64,000 bases of DNA, taken from Streptomyces sp. BK239 (GTDB lineage Bacteria; Actinomycetota; Actinomycetes; Streptomycetales; Streptomycetaceae). Both the position numbers and the translations under genes were made by a program. Shown one piece after another: positions 1 through 9,579 of this stretch (positions within the stretch are counted from its first letter, which is position 1; every line of letters starts with the position of its first letter). The stretch lies in the NCBI RefSeq assembly GCF_004217285.1, contig NZ_SHKS01000003.1, positions 693,771 to 757,770 on the forward strand, in the 5' to 3' direction. Below the pieces are notes generated by a model. It did not search any database. It was not told the origin of the DNA and saw only the letters and a program-made list of their open reading frames with translations.

Positions 1-115
1 GGACGACATCCCCGAGGACGACGATCCCGACCTCAACGAGTCGGCGCTCTCCGGGCACGACCTGATCATGCGCGAGCTGGGAGCGACGGTGGTGGAGGAG
101 TTCACCAACGAGTAG
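1..115 (+). CDS. dnaX: DNA polymerase III gamma/tau subunit, C-terminal end (partial)
   Basis: Only the last 37 codons are in the window, reading in frame from base 2 to a TAG stop at 113-115. The peptide is an acidic stretch followed by a conserved-looking end ([20 protein letters not shown]). I recognise this as the tail of the Streptomyces clamp-loader gamma/tau subunit, and it lies directly upstream of purD as in other Streptomyces. The catalytic part lies outside the window, so the assignment rests on the tail and on gene order. Confidence 0.6.
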   Translation, partial: DDIPEDDDPDLNESALSGHDLIMRELGATVVEEFTNE

Positions 116-193
116 CCCGTCTTGGAGGAACGCACAGCTCCCCCGCCCCCCGTCTCTCGGAAGCCCGCACAAACCCGCGGGCCCTCAGCCCGT

Positions 194-206
194 TAGGCTG
201 ACCCCC
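194..206 (+). promoter_or_regulatory. Candidate -10 element of purD (leaderless)
   Basis: TAGGCT at 194-199 matches the vegetative Streptomyces -10 pattern and is followed by exactly 7 bases before the GTG of purD. No Shine-Dalgarno sequence precedes that GTG. Transcription would start at or next to the start codon. No convincing -35 was seen. Confidence 0.5.
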
Positions 207-1472
<1,266 letters not shown>

Positions 1473-1474
1473 CC

Positions 1475-1552
1475 CGTCTGGCTCCGCAGGGGGCGCGAGC
1501 CGTCTGGCTCCGCAGGGGGCGCGAGCCGTCTGGCTCCGCAGGGGGCGCGAGC
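1475..1552. repeat. 26-bp direct repeat, three exact copies
   Basis: Three perfect head-to-tail copies of a 26-bp unit (1475-1500, 1501-1526, 1527-1552) begin 3 bases after the purD stop. Each unit contains GGCTCCGCAGGGGGCG. The period is not a multiple of three and no gene spans it. Confidence 0.9.
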
Positions 1553-2061
1553 CGTCTCGGCGCGCGCCCCGACCAGTCGCGCGGCAGCCAGGAACCCGGA
1601 CAAGCATCACGCCAGGAACCCGGACGGACGCGCGGCGCCGAACGACGCACACCACCGCGCCCACTTCGCACACAGCTCGAACGCGCCGCCTGGCACGCCC
1701 CTTCGAGAAGACCCCCGCGCCCCCGCGAACCGGACCGCGCGCCCCCTTCTAACAGACCCCGCATGCCCTTGGACAGGCCCCGGAACCCCCACGGCGACAG
1801 CCCTGGAATCCGGGGCCTGACCTTTGCCCAGCGGCATCCACCTCTCCCCAGAGCCATTCCATCGTGTGAGCGCTGCCCCATCCGGCTGACGGGGGCCGAA
1901 GCGCCAACTAGGGTGCGGCGCAAGCGTTCCGGCACTTGGCTCACCGGCATTGCGATGTCAGTGGCGGGTGCCACAGTGGGGGAGTGAGCACTACGAAGCC
2001 GACGGGGCGTGCCGCCACGGCAAGCACCGCCAGGACCGCGGGGAGGGGGTGACGTCCGGTC
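1553..2061. other. Gene-free stretch between purD and the M48-like gene
   Basis: About 500 bases with no open frame showing Streptomyces codon bias. A second short duplication (GCCAGGAACCCGGAC, near 1588 and 1610) lies here. From about 1900 the composition becomes less GC-rich, which suggests the promoter of the gene starting at 2062, but no clear -10/-35 pair was found. Confidence 0.6.
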
Positions 2062-3819
2062 GTGACCGGAACGGGAATGGAAGCGGGCGCGCAAGCCGCG
2101 CGCGCCCGGGCGCTTGCCGTGCTGCGTGTCCGCAGCCGGGCGCTCGCCGTCGCGCTGCTGCCCTCGGCGGCCGCCGTGATCCTGCTCGCCGGCGGTTCCA
2201 CGGGCCACCTCGTGGGCCCGGGGTGGGACGCCGCCCGCTGGACGGTCTGCGTCCTCGCGGTCCTCGTCCTGCTGGCCGCCGCCGTCGTCGCCCTGGTCGT
2301 CGCGCGCGCCCGTCCCGCCGTCAGTCCGACCGTCGCCGTCGCCGAGAGCGCGGCCCCCGACCTGTACCGGATGGTGCGTGACCTGGCCGACCGGCTGGAC
2401 GTGCCCGCGCCGTCCGCCATAGCGCTCACGCCGGACTGCGACAGCTGGCTGGAGGACCGCACCCACCCGGCCCACGGCCCGCCCCCGCCCCGGGAGCGCG
2501 ACGAGATCGCCGGCGCCGCACAGCACCGGCTGAACCGCCGTACGGCCACCGCGCCCGTCCTTGTCATCGGCTCGCCGTTCCTCTGGTGGATGCGGGTGGG
2601 CGAGCTGCGTGCCGTCCTCGCCCCGGTCGTCGCCGGTACGGGCCCCTCCGCGCACCCCGACATAGCGGCGGCCCGGCGGTTCGTGCGCGGCCTGGACGCC
2701 GCGGTGGCCGTCTCCGCCGACCGCGGGCGCTGTCCCGGCGTACGGCTGGTGTGCGCGGGTATCGGCTGGGCCGCGCGCGTGATGCTGCGCGCCTGCCAGG
2801 CGCACGCCGCCGAGATGGAGCGCGGGGTGGCCGCCGCGGCGGCGGAGCGCGCGCAGGCCGTGGACTACGGGCTGCGGATCGTCGCCCAGGAGCAGGTGGG
2901 GCTCGCGTACGCGGGCTGGGACCGCCTCCTCACGCGCGTGGCGCTGCCGGCTTGGCGGATGGGCCGTTGGCCGTCGCGACTGGACGCGGGCGTCGTCGCC
3001 GCCCTGACCGAGCTGTCCCGGCGCGACCGTCTCGCCGAGGGGTTCGCCTCCCGCTTGGGCGAGCGTCCGGCCTGCGACCTCCTGGAGGAGCCCGGCGCGA
3101 TCGACGAGGCGGCCTCCCTCCTCGCGGCCCGCCTCTTCCACGGCGGCCCCGCGGAGTCCGGCCCCGACTGGGCGCCGGTGGGCTGGCAGGAGTATCCCGA
3201 CGAGGTCGTCGACCGTAAGTGGCGCACCGACGCGGCCCGACTGCACCGCGTCCTCGACGCCCTGGGCGTCCGCCGCACCCCCGACCCCGCGGTCCCGTCG
3301 CCCGACGGCCCGACGCTGGCCCGGGTGCTGGACCACCTGACGGAGAGCGCGCGCCGGGGCGCGAGGGGCGCGGAGCCGACCGAGCCGGAGACCGACGGCG
3401 CCGACGGCGCGGAGAGCGCCCTGGCCGTCCGGCTCGGCGCCGAGGTCGCGCGGGAGGAGGCCGAGGCCGCGCCGCAGTCGACGCACGGCGCGGTCGCGGC
3501 CGCCGCCGGTCAGGGCCTCGACGCTGCCCTCTGGGACGACGCGGCGCTCCCGCTCTTCCCGCTCCAGCCCCCGCGCACCGAGCGCGAGCTGCTCGCCGAC
3601 CACGTCACGGCGATGGTCTGCTGTGCCGCGATGGACACCGTCGGCGCCACGCCCGGCCTGGACTGGCTCGACGGCCCGACCCTCCTGGTGGACGGAGTGC
3701 GCGTGGCCGACCTGACGCCCAGAGTGCTCAGCCTCGTCGAGGACGGAGACGCGGTGCCGCTGCGCACCTGGCTGATCGAGCTGGGGATACGCCCGGAGAA
3801 ACCGGTGCGGCTCGGCTGA
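2062..3819 (+). CDS. Membrane protein with a degenerate M48 peptidase-like domain
   Basis: A 585-residue protein with two hydrophobic helices near the N-terminus (about residues 28-50 and 62-82). The following part reads like an M48/HtpX peptidase: a DLADRLDVPAPSAIALTP strand, then PVLVIGSPFLWWMRVGELRAVLAP. In M48 enzymes the ELRAVLA helix runs straight into the zinc motif HEΦxH, but here the sequence continues PVVAGT, so the ligands are missing. The C-terminal 300 residues are acidic, Ala/Gly-rich and unrecognised. It is probably a non-catalytic relative. Start: GTG 2062 after a G-rich tract; ATG 2077 is an in-frame alternative. Confidence 0.6.
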   Translation: MTGTGMEAGAQAARARALAVLRVRSRALAVALLPSAAAVILLAGGSTGHLVGPGWDAARWTVCVLAVLVLLAAAVVALVVARARPAVSPTVAVAESAAPDLYRMVRDLADRLDVPAPSAIALTPDCDSWLEDRTHPAHGPPPPRERDEIAGAAQHRLNRRTATAPVLVIGSPFLWWMRVGELRAVLAPVVAGTGPSAHPDIAAARRFVRGLDAAVAVSADRGRCPGVRLVCAGIGWAARVMLRACQAHAAEMERGVAAAAAERAQAVDYGLRIVAQEQVGLAYAGWDRLLTRVALPAWRMGRWPSRLDAGVVAALTELSRRDRLAEGFASRLGERPACDLLEEPGAIDEAASLLAARLFHGGPAESGPDWAPVGWQEYPDEVVDRKWRTDAARLHRVLDALGVRRTPDPAVPSPDGPTLARVLDHLTESARRGARGAEPTEPETDGADGAESALAVRLGAEVAREEAEAAPQSTHGAVAAAAGQGLDAALWDDAALPLFPLQPPRTERELLADHVTAMVCCAAMDTVGATPGLDWLDGPTLLVDGVRVADLTPRVLSLVEDGDAVPLRTWLIELGIRPEKPVRLG

Positions 3820-4112
3820 GGCGACCTGCGACCTGCGTCCAGCGACCTGCGTCCAGCGTTCAGCGACCTGCGACGTGACCGGCGAGCGGCGACAGGCGAG
3901 CGGTGACCAGTGAGGAAGCATTGGTTCCACTTTCAGCCAATTCGCAACGAATAGTGACTGCCTGCGCGCGTTATGTGATGTGCTGGGACCGATCGAGCCC
4001 ATGGCATGGGCGTGCGACATAGGACAACCACACGAACAGCCGAACGCCGTCCGGGCGCCGCAGGACCGCTGCACCGCAACACGACCACGGGGGCCATAGG
4101 GAGGGGAGCACC

Positions 4113-5678
4113 ATGGGAGGACAGCCGCACATCCGCCGATGGGAGTCGGGGGCGCTCGCGCACGCCGTGACGGACCCCTTCGGACAGGGACCCCTCCCCT
4201 GGCTGCGCGGCGCGGAGACGTACTTCGACGACACGGGCCGGCTCGTCCCCTGGTACGTCGACCAAGCCGCCGCCCCGGCTTCCGCACCGGCATCGTCCCC
4301 CCGCTCGGCACAGGCCCGGCCGGCCGCCCCCACCGACGCCGCCACCCGTACGGCCGCCCCCAGGATCCCCCTCCCGCGCGCCGCGACCGGAGGCCCCCGG
4401 TCCGCCGACGACGTGCGCCGACAGATCAAGGGATTCACCTCCACCGGCAGGGTCGCCCCCGGCGAGGCCGCCGACTTCCACATCACGGTCGACCCGCCGC
4501 AGGAGTTCAGCGTCGACATCTACCGCGTCGGCCACTACCAGGGCGACGGCGCCGCCAAGATCACCACCAGCCCGCGCCTCTCCGGCATCGTCCAGCCCCC
4601 GCCCCTCACCGCCGACCGCACGGTCTCCTGCCACCACTGGTGGCTCTCCTGGCGGCTCCAGGTGCCGTCGTACTGGAACGTGGGCGCGTACGTCGCCGTC
4701 CTCACCACCGCCGACGGCCACCGCTCGCACATCCCCTTCACGGTCGGCGACGACCGCCCCGCCGACCTGCTGCTCGTCCTGCCCGACGTGACCTGGCAGG
4801 CGTACAACCTCTACCCGGAGGACGGCCGCACCGGCGCCAGCTTCTACCACGCCTGGGACGAGGACGGCCGCCTCCTCGGCGAGGCCGACGCCGCGACGAC
4901 GGTCTCCTTCGACCGCCCCTACGCGGGCGCGGGCCTGCCCCTGCACGTCGGCCACGCCTACGACGTCATCCGCTGGGCCGAGCGCTACGGCTACGACCTC
5001 GCCTACGCCGACGCCCGCGACCTGGAAGCCGGCCGGGTCGACCCCGCCCGCTACCGCGGCCTGATCTTCCCCGGCCACGACGAGTACTGGTCGCGGGGCA
5101 TGCGCCGCACCGTCGAACTCGCCCGGGACAAAGGCACCTCCCTCGTCTTCCTGTCCGCCAACAGCCTCTACTGGCAGGTCGAGTTGGGCCCGTCGCCGTC
5201 CGGTGTCCCCGGCCGGCTGCTCACCTGCCGCAAACGCAGGGGGCCGGGCAAGGCGGCCCTGTGGCGGGAGATCGACCGCGCCGAGCAGCAGTTGCTGGGC
5301 ATCCAGTACGCGGGCCGTGTGCCCGAGCCGCACCCGCTGATCGTCCGCAACGCCGGCCACTGGATGTGGGAGGCGACCGGGGCGCACGAGGGCGACACGA
5401 TCGAGGGCCTCGTGGCGGGCGAGGCCGACCGCTATCACCCCCGCACCGCGCTCCCGCCCCACGAGGAGCGCGTCCTGCTCGCCCACTCGCCCTACACCGA
5501 CGCCCGGGGCGTCCCGCGCCACCAGGACACCTCGCTGTACCGGGCTCCCTCCGGCGCCCTGGTCTTCGCCTCCGGCACCTTCGCCTGGTCCCCCGCCCTC
5601 GACCGCCCCGGCCACGCGGACCCCCGGGTCCAGCGCGCCACGGCCAACCTCCTGGACCGCATCTGCAAACGCGACTGA
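4113..5678 (+). CDS. N,N-dimethylformamidase beta-subunit-like protein
   Basis: A 521-residue protein whose segment from about residue 100 onward resembles the large-subunit C-terminal domain of N,N-dimethylformamidase: FTSTGRVAPGEAADFHI, then DVTWQAYNLY, YDVIRWAERYGYDLAY, LIFPGHDEYWS and GTSLVFLSANSLYWQVE. The first 100 residues are a short conserved-looking segment plus an Ala/Pro-rich linker. There is no signal peptide. The small subunit of true dimethylformamidase is not nearby, so the amidase substrate is unknown. The ATG at 4113 follows a strong GGGAGGGGA site. It lies upstream of purC but shows no functional link to purines. Confidence 0.7.
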   Translation: MGGQPHIRRWESGALAHAVTDPFGQGPLPWLRGAETYFDDTGRLVPWYVDQAAAPASAPASSPRSAQARPAAPTDAATRTAAPRIPLPRAATGGPRSADDVRRQIKGFTSTGRVAPGEAADFHITVDPPQEFSVDIYRVGHYQGDGAAKITTSPRLSGIVQPPPLTADRTVSCHHWWLSWRLQVPSYWNVGAYVAVLTTADGHRSHIPFTVGDDRPADLLLVLPDVTWQAYNLYPEDGRTGASFYHAWDEDGRLLGEADAATTVSFDRPYAGAGLPLHVGHAYDVIRWAERYGYDLAYADARDLEAGRVDPARYRGLIFPGHDEYWSRGMRRTVELARDKGTSLVFLSANSLYWQVELGPSPSGVPGRLLTCRKRRGPGKAALWREIDRAEQQLLGIQYAGRVPEPHPLIVRNAGHWMWEATGAHEGDTIEGLVAGEADRYHPRTALPPHEERVLLAHSPYTDARGVPRHQDTSLYRAPSGALVFASGTFAWSPALDRPGHADPRVQRATANLLDRICKRD

Positions 5679-5784
5679 AGTCCCTCGCGCCCTGCCCGCC
5701 GCCCTTCCCCCCGACCCTCCGTCCCGGGTCCGCCCCCGTGTACGGGACAATCAGGCCATCTGTACAGAACCACGGGGAGGAACC

Positions 5785-6684
5785 GTGTCCGGATTCGTAG
5801 AAAAGCCCGAGCCGCTTCAGGTGCCGGGCCTGGTGCACCTCCACACCGGCAAGGTGCGCGAGCTGTACCGCGACGAGGCGGGCGATCTCGTGATGGTCGC
5901 CAGCGACCGTACGTCCGCGTACGACTGGGTGCTGCCGACGGAGATCCCCGACAAGGGCCGCATCCTCACCCAGCTCTCCCTCTGGTGGTTCGACCAGCTC
6001 GCCGACCTGGTCCCCAACCACGTCCTGAGCACCGAACTCCCCGCCGGCGCCCCCGCCGGCTGGGCGGGCCGCACGCTGGTCTGCAAGTCGCTGCGGATGG
6101 TCCCCGTCGAGTGCGTGGCCCGCGGCTACCTCACCGGCTCAGGCCTCGCCGAGTACAAGGAGTCCCGCACGGTCTGCGGCCTCGCCCTCCCCGAGGGCCT
6201 GGTGGACGGATCCGAGCTGCCCGCCCCGATCTTCACCCCGGCCACCAAGGCCGCCGTCGGCGACCACGACGAGAACGTCTCCTACGAGGAGGTCGCCCGC
6301 CAGGTCGGCGCGGACACCGCCGCCGAGCTGCGCCGGACGACCCTCGACGTCTACGGCCGCGCCCGCGACATCGCCCGCGAGCGGGGCATCGTCCTCGCGG
6401 ACACCAAGTTCGAGTTCGGCTACGAGGACGAGAGGCTCGTGCTCGCCGACGAGGTCCTCACCCCGGACTCCTCCCGCTTCTGGCCGGCCGACCGGTGGCA
6501 GCCGGGCCGCGCACAGCCGTCGTACGACAAGCAGTTCGTGCGCGACTGGCTGACCTCGGCGGAGTCCGGCTGGGACCGCACGAGCGAGCGCCCGCCGCCG
6601 CCGCTGCCCCAGGAGATCGTCGAGGCCACCCGGGCGAAGTACGTCGAGGCCTACGAGCTGCTGACGGGCACCGCCTGGAGCTAG
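5785..6684 (+). CDS. purC: Phosphoribosylaminoimidazole-succinocarboxamide synthase
   Basis: SAICAR synthetase joins aspartate to CAIR in purine synthesis. The 299-residue protein has the family features: GKVRELYRDEAGDLVMVASDRTSAYD near the N-terminus, VECVARGYLTGSG, the nucleotide loop region TKFEFGYED and the C-terminal DKQFVRDWL. This is the longer form typical of actinobacteria and fungi (about 300 residues against about 240 in Bacillus). The GTG at 5785 is preceded by GGGGAGG at good spacing. A strong hairpin follows 28 bases after the stop. Confidence 0.96.
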   Translation: MSGFVEKPEPLQVPGLVHLHTGKVRELYRDEAGDLVMVASDRTSAYDWVLPTEIPDKGRILTQLSLWWFDQLADLVPNHVLSTELPAGAPAGWAGRTLVCKSLRMVPVECVARGYLTGSGLAEYKESRTVCGLALPEGLVDGSELPAPIFTPATKAAVGDHDENVSYEEVARQVGADTAAELRRTTLDVYGRARDIARERGIVLADTKFEFGYEDERLVLADEVLTPDSSRFWPADRWQPGRAQPSYDKQFVRDWLTSAESGWDRTSERPPPPLPQEIVEATRAKYVEAYELLTGTAWS

Positions 6685-6711
6685 CGCCCCGGCAGGCGAG
6701 GTGAAACGCGC

Positions 6712-6742
6712 GAAGGCCCCGGTCCAGTGGACCGGGGCCTTC
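6712..6742. terminator. Bidirectional terminator between purC and tRNA-Gly
   Basis: Perfect 14-bp stem (6712-6725 with 6729-6742) and a 3-base loop, GC-rich with AA/TT ends. It lies between convergent purC and a tRNA gene and could serve both. Confidence 0.85.
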
Positions 6743-6749
6743 GAAACGG

Positions 6750-6822
6750 AGCGGACGACGAGGTTCGAACTCGCGACCTCAACCTTGGCAAGGTTGCGCT
6801 CTACCAACTGAGCTACGTCCGC
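6750..6822 (-). tRNA. tRNA-Gly (anticodon GCC)
   Basis: Folds as a 73-nt cloverleaf on the minus strand: acceptor GCGGACG pairs with CGTCCGC, D arm with the normal GG pair, anticodon loop CTTGCCA and T loop TTCGAAC. CCA is not encoded. An identical copy is at 10739-10811. Confidence 0.97.
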
Positions 6823-6845
6823 AGTGCGCCGTGGCGCGAGAGCAA

Positions 6846-7454
6846 CTATACCCAACCGCGCTCTCGTGCGAGACGCACCGCCGCGTGCCGGTTCTCCGCC
6901 CCCAGCTTGGACACGGCCGACGAGAGGTAGTTCCGCACGGTCCCGGGCGACAGCGCGGCCCGCTCCGCGATCTCCGCCACGGGCGCGCCGTCGGCGGCGA
7001 GTTCCAGCACCTCCGTCTCCCGCGCGGTCAGCGGCGAGTCCCCGGAGGCGATCGCGTCGGCGGCCAACTCGGGGTCGACGTACCGGTTCCCGGCGTGCAC
7101 GGTCCGGATGATCTCCGCGAGGCGCTGCGCGCTCACCGTCTTCGGGACGAACCCGCGCACACCCGCCGCGAGCGCCCGCTTCAGATGTCCCGGCCGGCCG
7201 TGGCTGGTGACGATCAGGACCCGGCAGTCGGGCAGCTCGGCCCGCAGCGATGTGGCGACCTTCACACCGTCCGCGCCCGGCATCTGCAGGTCCAGGACGG
7301 CGAGGTCCGGCCGGTGCGCCCGCGCCATCGCCAGCGCCTCCGGGCCGGTCGCCGCCTCGGCGACGATCAGGAGGTCGTCCTCCAGCGACAGGAGCGCGGC
7401 CAGCGCGCCCCGGATCAGATGCTCGTCGTCGGCGAGCAGCACCCGCATCGTCAC
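6846..7454 (-). CDS. NarL/FixJ-type response regulator
   Basis: A 202-residue two-component regulator. The receiver domain has the acidic pair D9/D10, phospho-acceptor D55 in LAVLDLQMPG and K105 in GFVPK. The C-terminal LuxR-type helix-turn-helix (about 140-200) begins SPLTARETEVLELAADG. The GTG start overlaps the stop of the sensor kinase gene by 4 bases (GTGA), so the two are translationally coupled. The likely target is the ABC transporter operon immediately upstream, as in DesK/DesR-like and LiaRS-like systems of Streptomyces. Confidence 0.93.
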   Translation of the reverse strand: MTMRVLLADDEHLIRGALAALLSLEDDLLIVAEAATGPEALAMARAHRPDLAVLDLQMPGADGVKVATSLRAELPDCRVLIVTSHGRPGHLKRALAAGVRGFVPKTVSAQRLAEIIRTVHAGNRYVDPELAADAIASGDSPLTARETEVLELAADGAPVAEIAERAALSPGTVRNYLSSAVSKLGAENRHAAVRLARERGWV

Positions 7455-8725
7455 GAGGCGACCTCGCTCAGCGCGGCGGTCCCGCTCAGCGGCACCTCGG
7501 CCACCACACGGAACGTCCCGGCCTGAGCGAACCCGGCCTCCAGCGTCCCGTCGACCATGCGCAGCCGCTCCCGCAGCCCGGCGAGCCCCGATCCACCGCC
7601 CCGGCTCCCGCCGCTGCCACCCTCGCCGGAACCGGCCCGGCCGCCCCGGGTCCCACCGCCGGCGGCCCCGTCGTTCTCCACCGTCAGCACCACAAGCCCC
7701 TCAGTCACCCGTAGTTCCACCGAACATCGCGCGGCATCACCGTGCCGCAGCACGTTGGTGGTGGTCTCCCGCACCACCCATCCGAGCGCCGACTGCACCT
7801 CGGCGGGCAGCCCCGCCGCCTCCCCGCGCACCTCGCAGTCGATCCCGGCGGCCGTCAACACCCCTTGCGCACCGGTCAGTTCGACCCCGAGGTCGGCCTC
7901 CCGGTAGCCCCGTACGACGTCCCGCACCTCCCGCTGCGACTCCTGCGCGATCCGCTGCACCTCGATCATCTGCTCCACGGCCTCCGGTCGCCCCCGCCGG
8001 GCCAGCTGCACCGCCAGCTCGCTCTTCAGCGCGATCACGGCCAGGTTCCGTCCCATCACGTCGTGCAGGTCCCGCCCGAACCGCAGCCGCTCCTCGGCGA
8101 CGGCGAGCCGGGCCCGGGTCTCGCGCGCCTCGTCGAGCTCGTACACGGCGTCCAGGAGCCAGACGGAGAAGACGAAGGTGGCGGCGAGGAACGCGGCGCC
8201 GAGCAGCAGCGCCACCGTCGAGACCAGGATCTCCGGCGCAGGGGTTCCGAAGGCGAGCATCAGGGCCCCGCTGCCCAGGGTGTAGCCGACGACGACCGCG
8301 CTCACGCGCCGCCGGCCGCGCACGCCCAGCGTGGAGTTGCCCGCGGCGAAGACCAGGGTGACCCCGTAGACGCCGCCGGCGGCGGACTCGACGCCGTCGT
8401 GGCCCCCGCTGTGCCCGGCGATCCACAGCGCCAGGACGCCGACCGCCGCCGTGGCGGCGGCGAGCGCCCACATCAGCCGGACGGGCCGGGGGCGGCGCCC
8501 ACGCGTCCAGTCCAGCGCCCGCGACGCCATCACCGCGCAGAGCACGCAGTGCCCGACGACCAGGAGCGGCAGCCACAGCGCGGCCCCCGTCCACAGCCCG
8601 TTGCCGAACGGCAGTGCGGCTGTGCTGAGTTCGGCCAGCGCGAAGAAGTGGAACGTCCACCGTGTGTACGTCTCCACCTTCGCGGGCGTGCTCTTGCGCC
8701 GCCACCAGCCGGCGGCCTTGCCCAT
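7451..8725 (-). CDS. Sensor histidine kinase (HisKA_3 family)
   Basis: A 424-residue membrane kinase. About six hydrophobic helices occupy residues 25-195, then a HisKA_3 dimerisation segment with the phospho-acceptor H221 in FGRDLHDVMGRNL. The ATPase domain has an N box (TTTNVLRHG, around 322-329) and a G box (GSGLAGLRERL); between them lies an unusually long glycine/serine-rich insert. The ATG at 8725 was chosen because GGGGGAG sits 8 bases upstream; the open frame extends further but overlaps the permease gene. Its partner regulator follows with a 4-base overlap, and an ABC exporter precedes it. Confidence 0.92.
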   Translation of the reverse strand: MGKAAGWWRRKSTPAKVETYTRWTFHFFALAELSTAALPFGNGLWTGAALWLPLLVVGHCVLCAVMASRALDWTRGRRPRPVRLMWALAAATAAVGVLALWIAGHSGGHDGVESAAGGVYGVTLVFAAGNSTLGVRGRRRVSAVVVGYTLGSGALMLAFGTPAPEILVSTVALLLGAAFLAATFVFSVWLLDAVYELDEARETRARLAVAEERLRFGRDLHDVMGRNLAVIALKSELAVQLARRGRPEAVEQMIEVQRIAQESQREVRDVVRGYREADLGVELTGAQGVLTAAGIDCEVRGEAAGLPAEVQSALGWVVRETTTNVLRHGDAARCSVELRVTEGLVVLTVENDGAAGGGTRGGRAGSGEGGSGGSRGGGSGLAGLRERLRMVDGTLEAGFAQAGTFRVVAEVPLSGTAALSEVAS

Positions 8726-8754
8726 CCCCACGACTCCCCCGTCCCCCCGGCCGG

Positions 8755-9579
8755 TCAGCGCCGGGGCTCCCACCGGAACCACCGCCGTACAGCAAACACC
8801 GCCAGCACGGTCCAGGCCAGCGCGGTCGCCAGGCAGCCCAGTGCCTCGTACGCCGACAGGTCGCCGCTCCAGCCGCCGCGAACGAGGGTGATGACCGGCG
8901 TGAGCGGCAGCAGTTCGAGGAAGGAGGCGGCCCGGTCGGGCAGCATCTCCAGGGGCACGCTGACGCCGGAGGCCGCCATCGAGAGCAGCAGGAACGGCAG
9001 GGTGGTGACCTGAGCACTCTCCACGGTACGGGTCACGCTCGACGTGAGAGCCGCCAGCGCCGCACACATCACCAGGCCCAACAGCACGCCCGGTACGACG
9101 AGTTGGGGCGACTCGGGGGCGGGGACGTCGAGGAGGGCGACACAGCCCACGGCCATCACCAGACACTGGACCAGCCCCAGGACCACCACCGGCAGCGCCG
9201 ATCCTGCGACGACCTCGGCGTCCCGCAGCTCACCGGTGCGCAGTCGCTTCAGCACGAGTTCCTCGCGCCGGGCGGTGTAGATCGCGGTGAGCGCCGCGTA
9301 CACACCGAACAGCAGCGAGAACCCGATCGCGGCGGGCAGCAGCACCAGCCCGACGGTGAGCCCGGCGTCCTCGACGTCCATGTCCTCGAGGAGCGGCCGC
9401 AGGCTGAACGGCAGGGCGAGCGGCACCAGCACGCCCGTGAGGAGCGTGGCCTTGCTCCGCCCGAGCAGCGACAGTTCGGCGCGGCCGAGAGCCGCCATCC
9501 GACCGGCCGGCGTGGTCACCGCCACCCGGCGCGCCCCCCTCGCCGCCGTGTCCGAACCCTTGACCATGGCGCCGCTCAT
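8755..9579 (-). CDS. ABC transporter permease (ABC-2 type)
   Basis: A 274-residue protein with six predicted membrane helices typical of ABC-2 exporters, for example TVGLVLLPAAIGFSLLFGVY and GVLLGLVMCAALAALTSSV, and the conserved C-terminal half ending PLTPVITLVRGGWSGDLS. The ATG at 9579 overlaps the stop of the ATPase gene (ATGA), so the pair is coupled and forms one transporter. The kinase gene follows 29 bases later. The substrate is unknown; this operon layout (ATPase, permease, kinase, regulator) is usual for antibiotic or lipid stress-sensing exporters. Confidence 0.9.
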   Translation of the reverse strand: MSGAMVKGSDTAARGARRVAVTTPAGRMAALGRAELSLLGRSKATLLTGVLVPLALPFSLRPLLEDMDVEDAGLTVGLVLLPAAIGFSLLFGVYAALTAIYTARREELVLKRLRTGELRDAEVVAGSALPVVVLGLVQCLVMAVGCVALLDVPAPESPQLVVPGVLLGLVMCAALAALTSSVTRTVESAQVTTLPFLLLSMAASGVSVPLEMLPDRAASFLELLPLTPVITLVRGGWSGDLSAYEALGCLATALAWTVLAVFAVRRWFRWEPRR

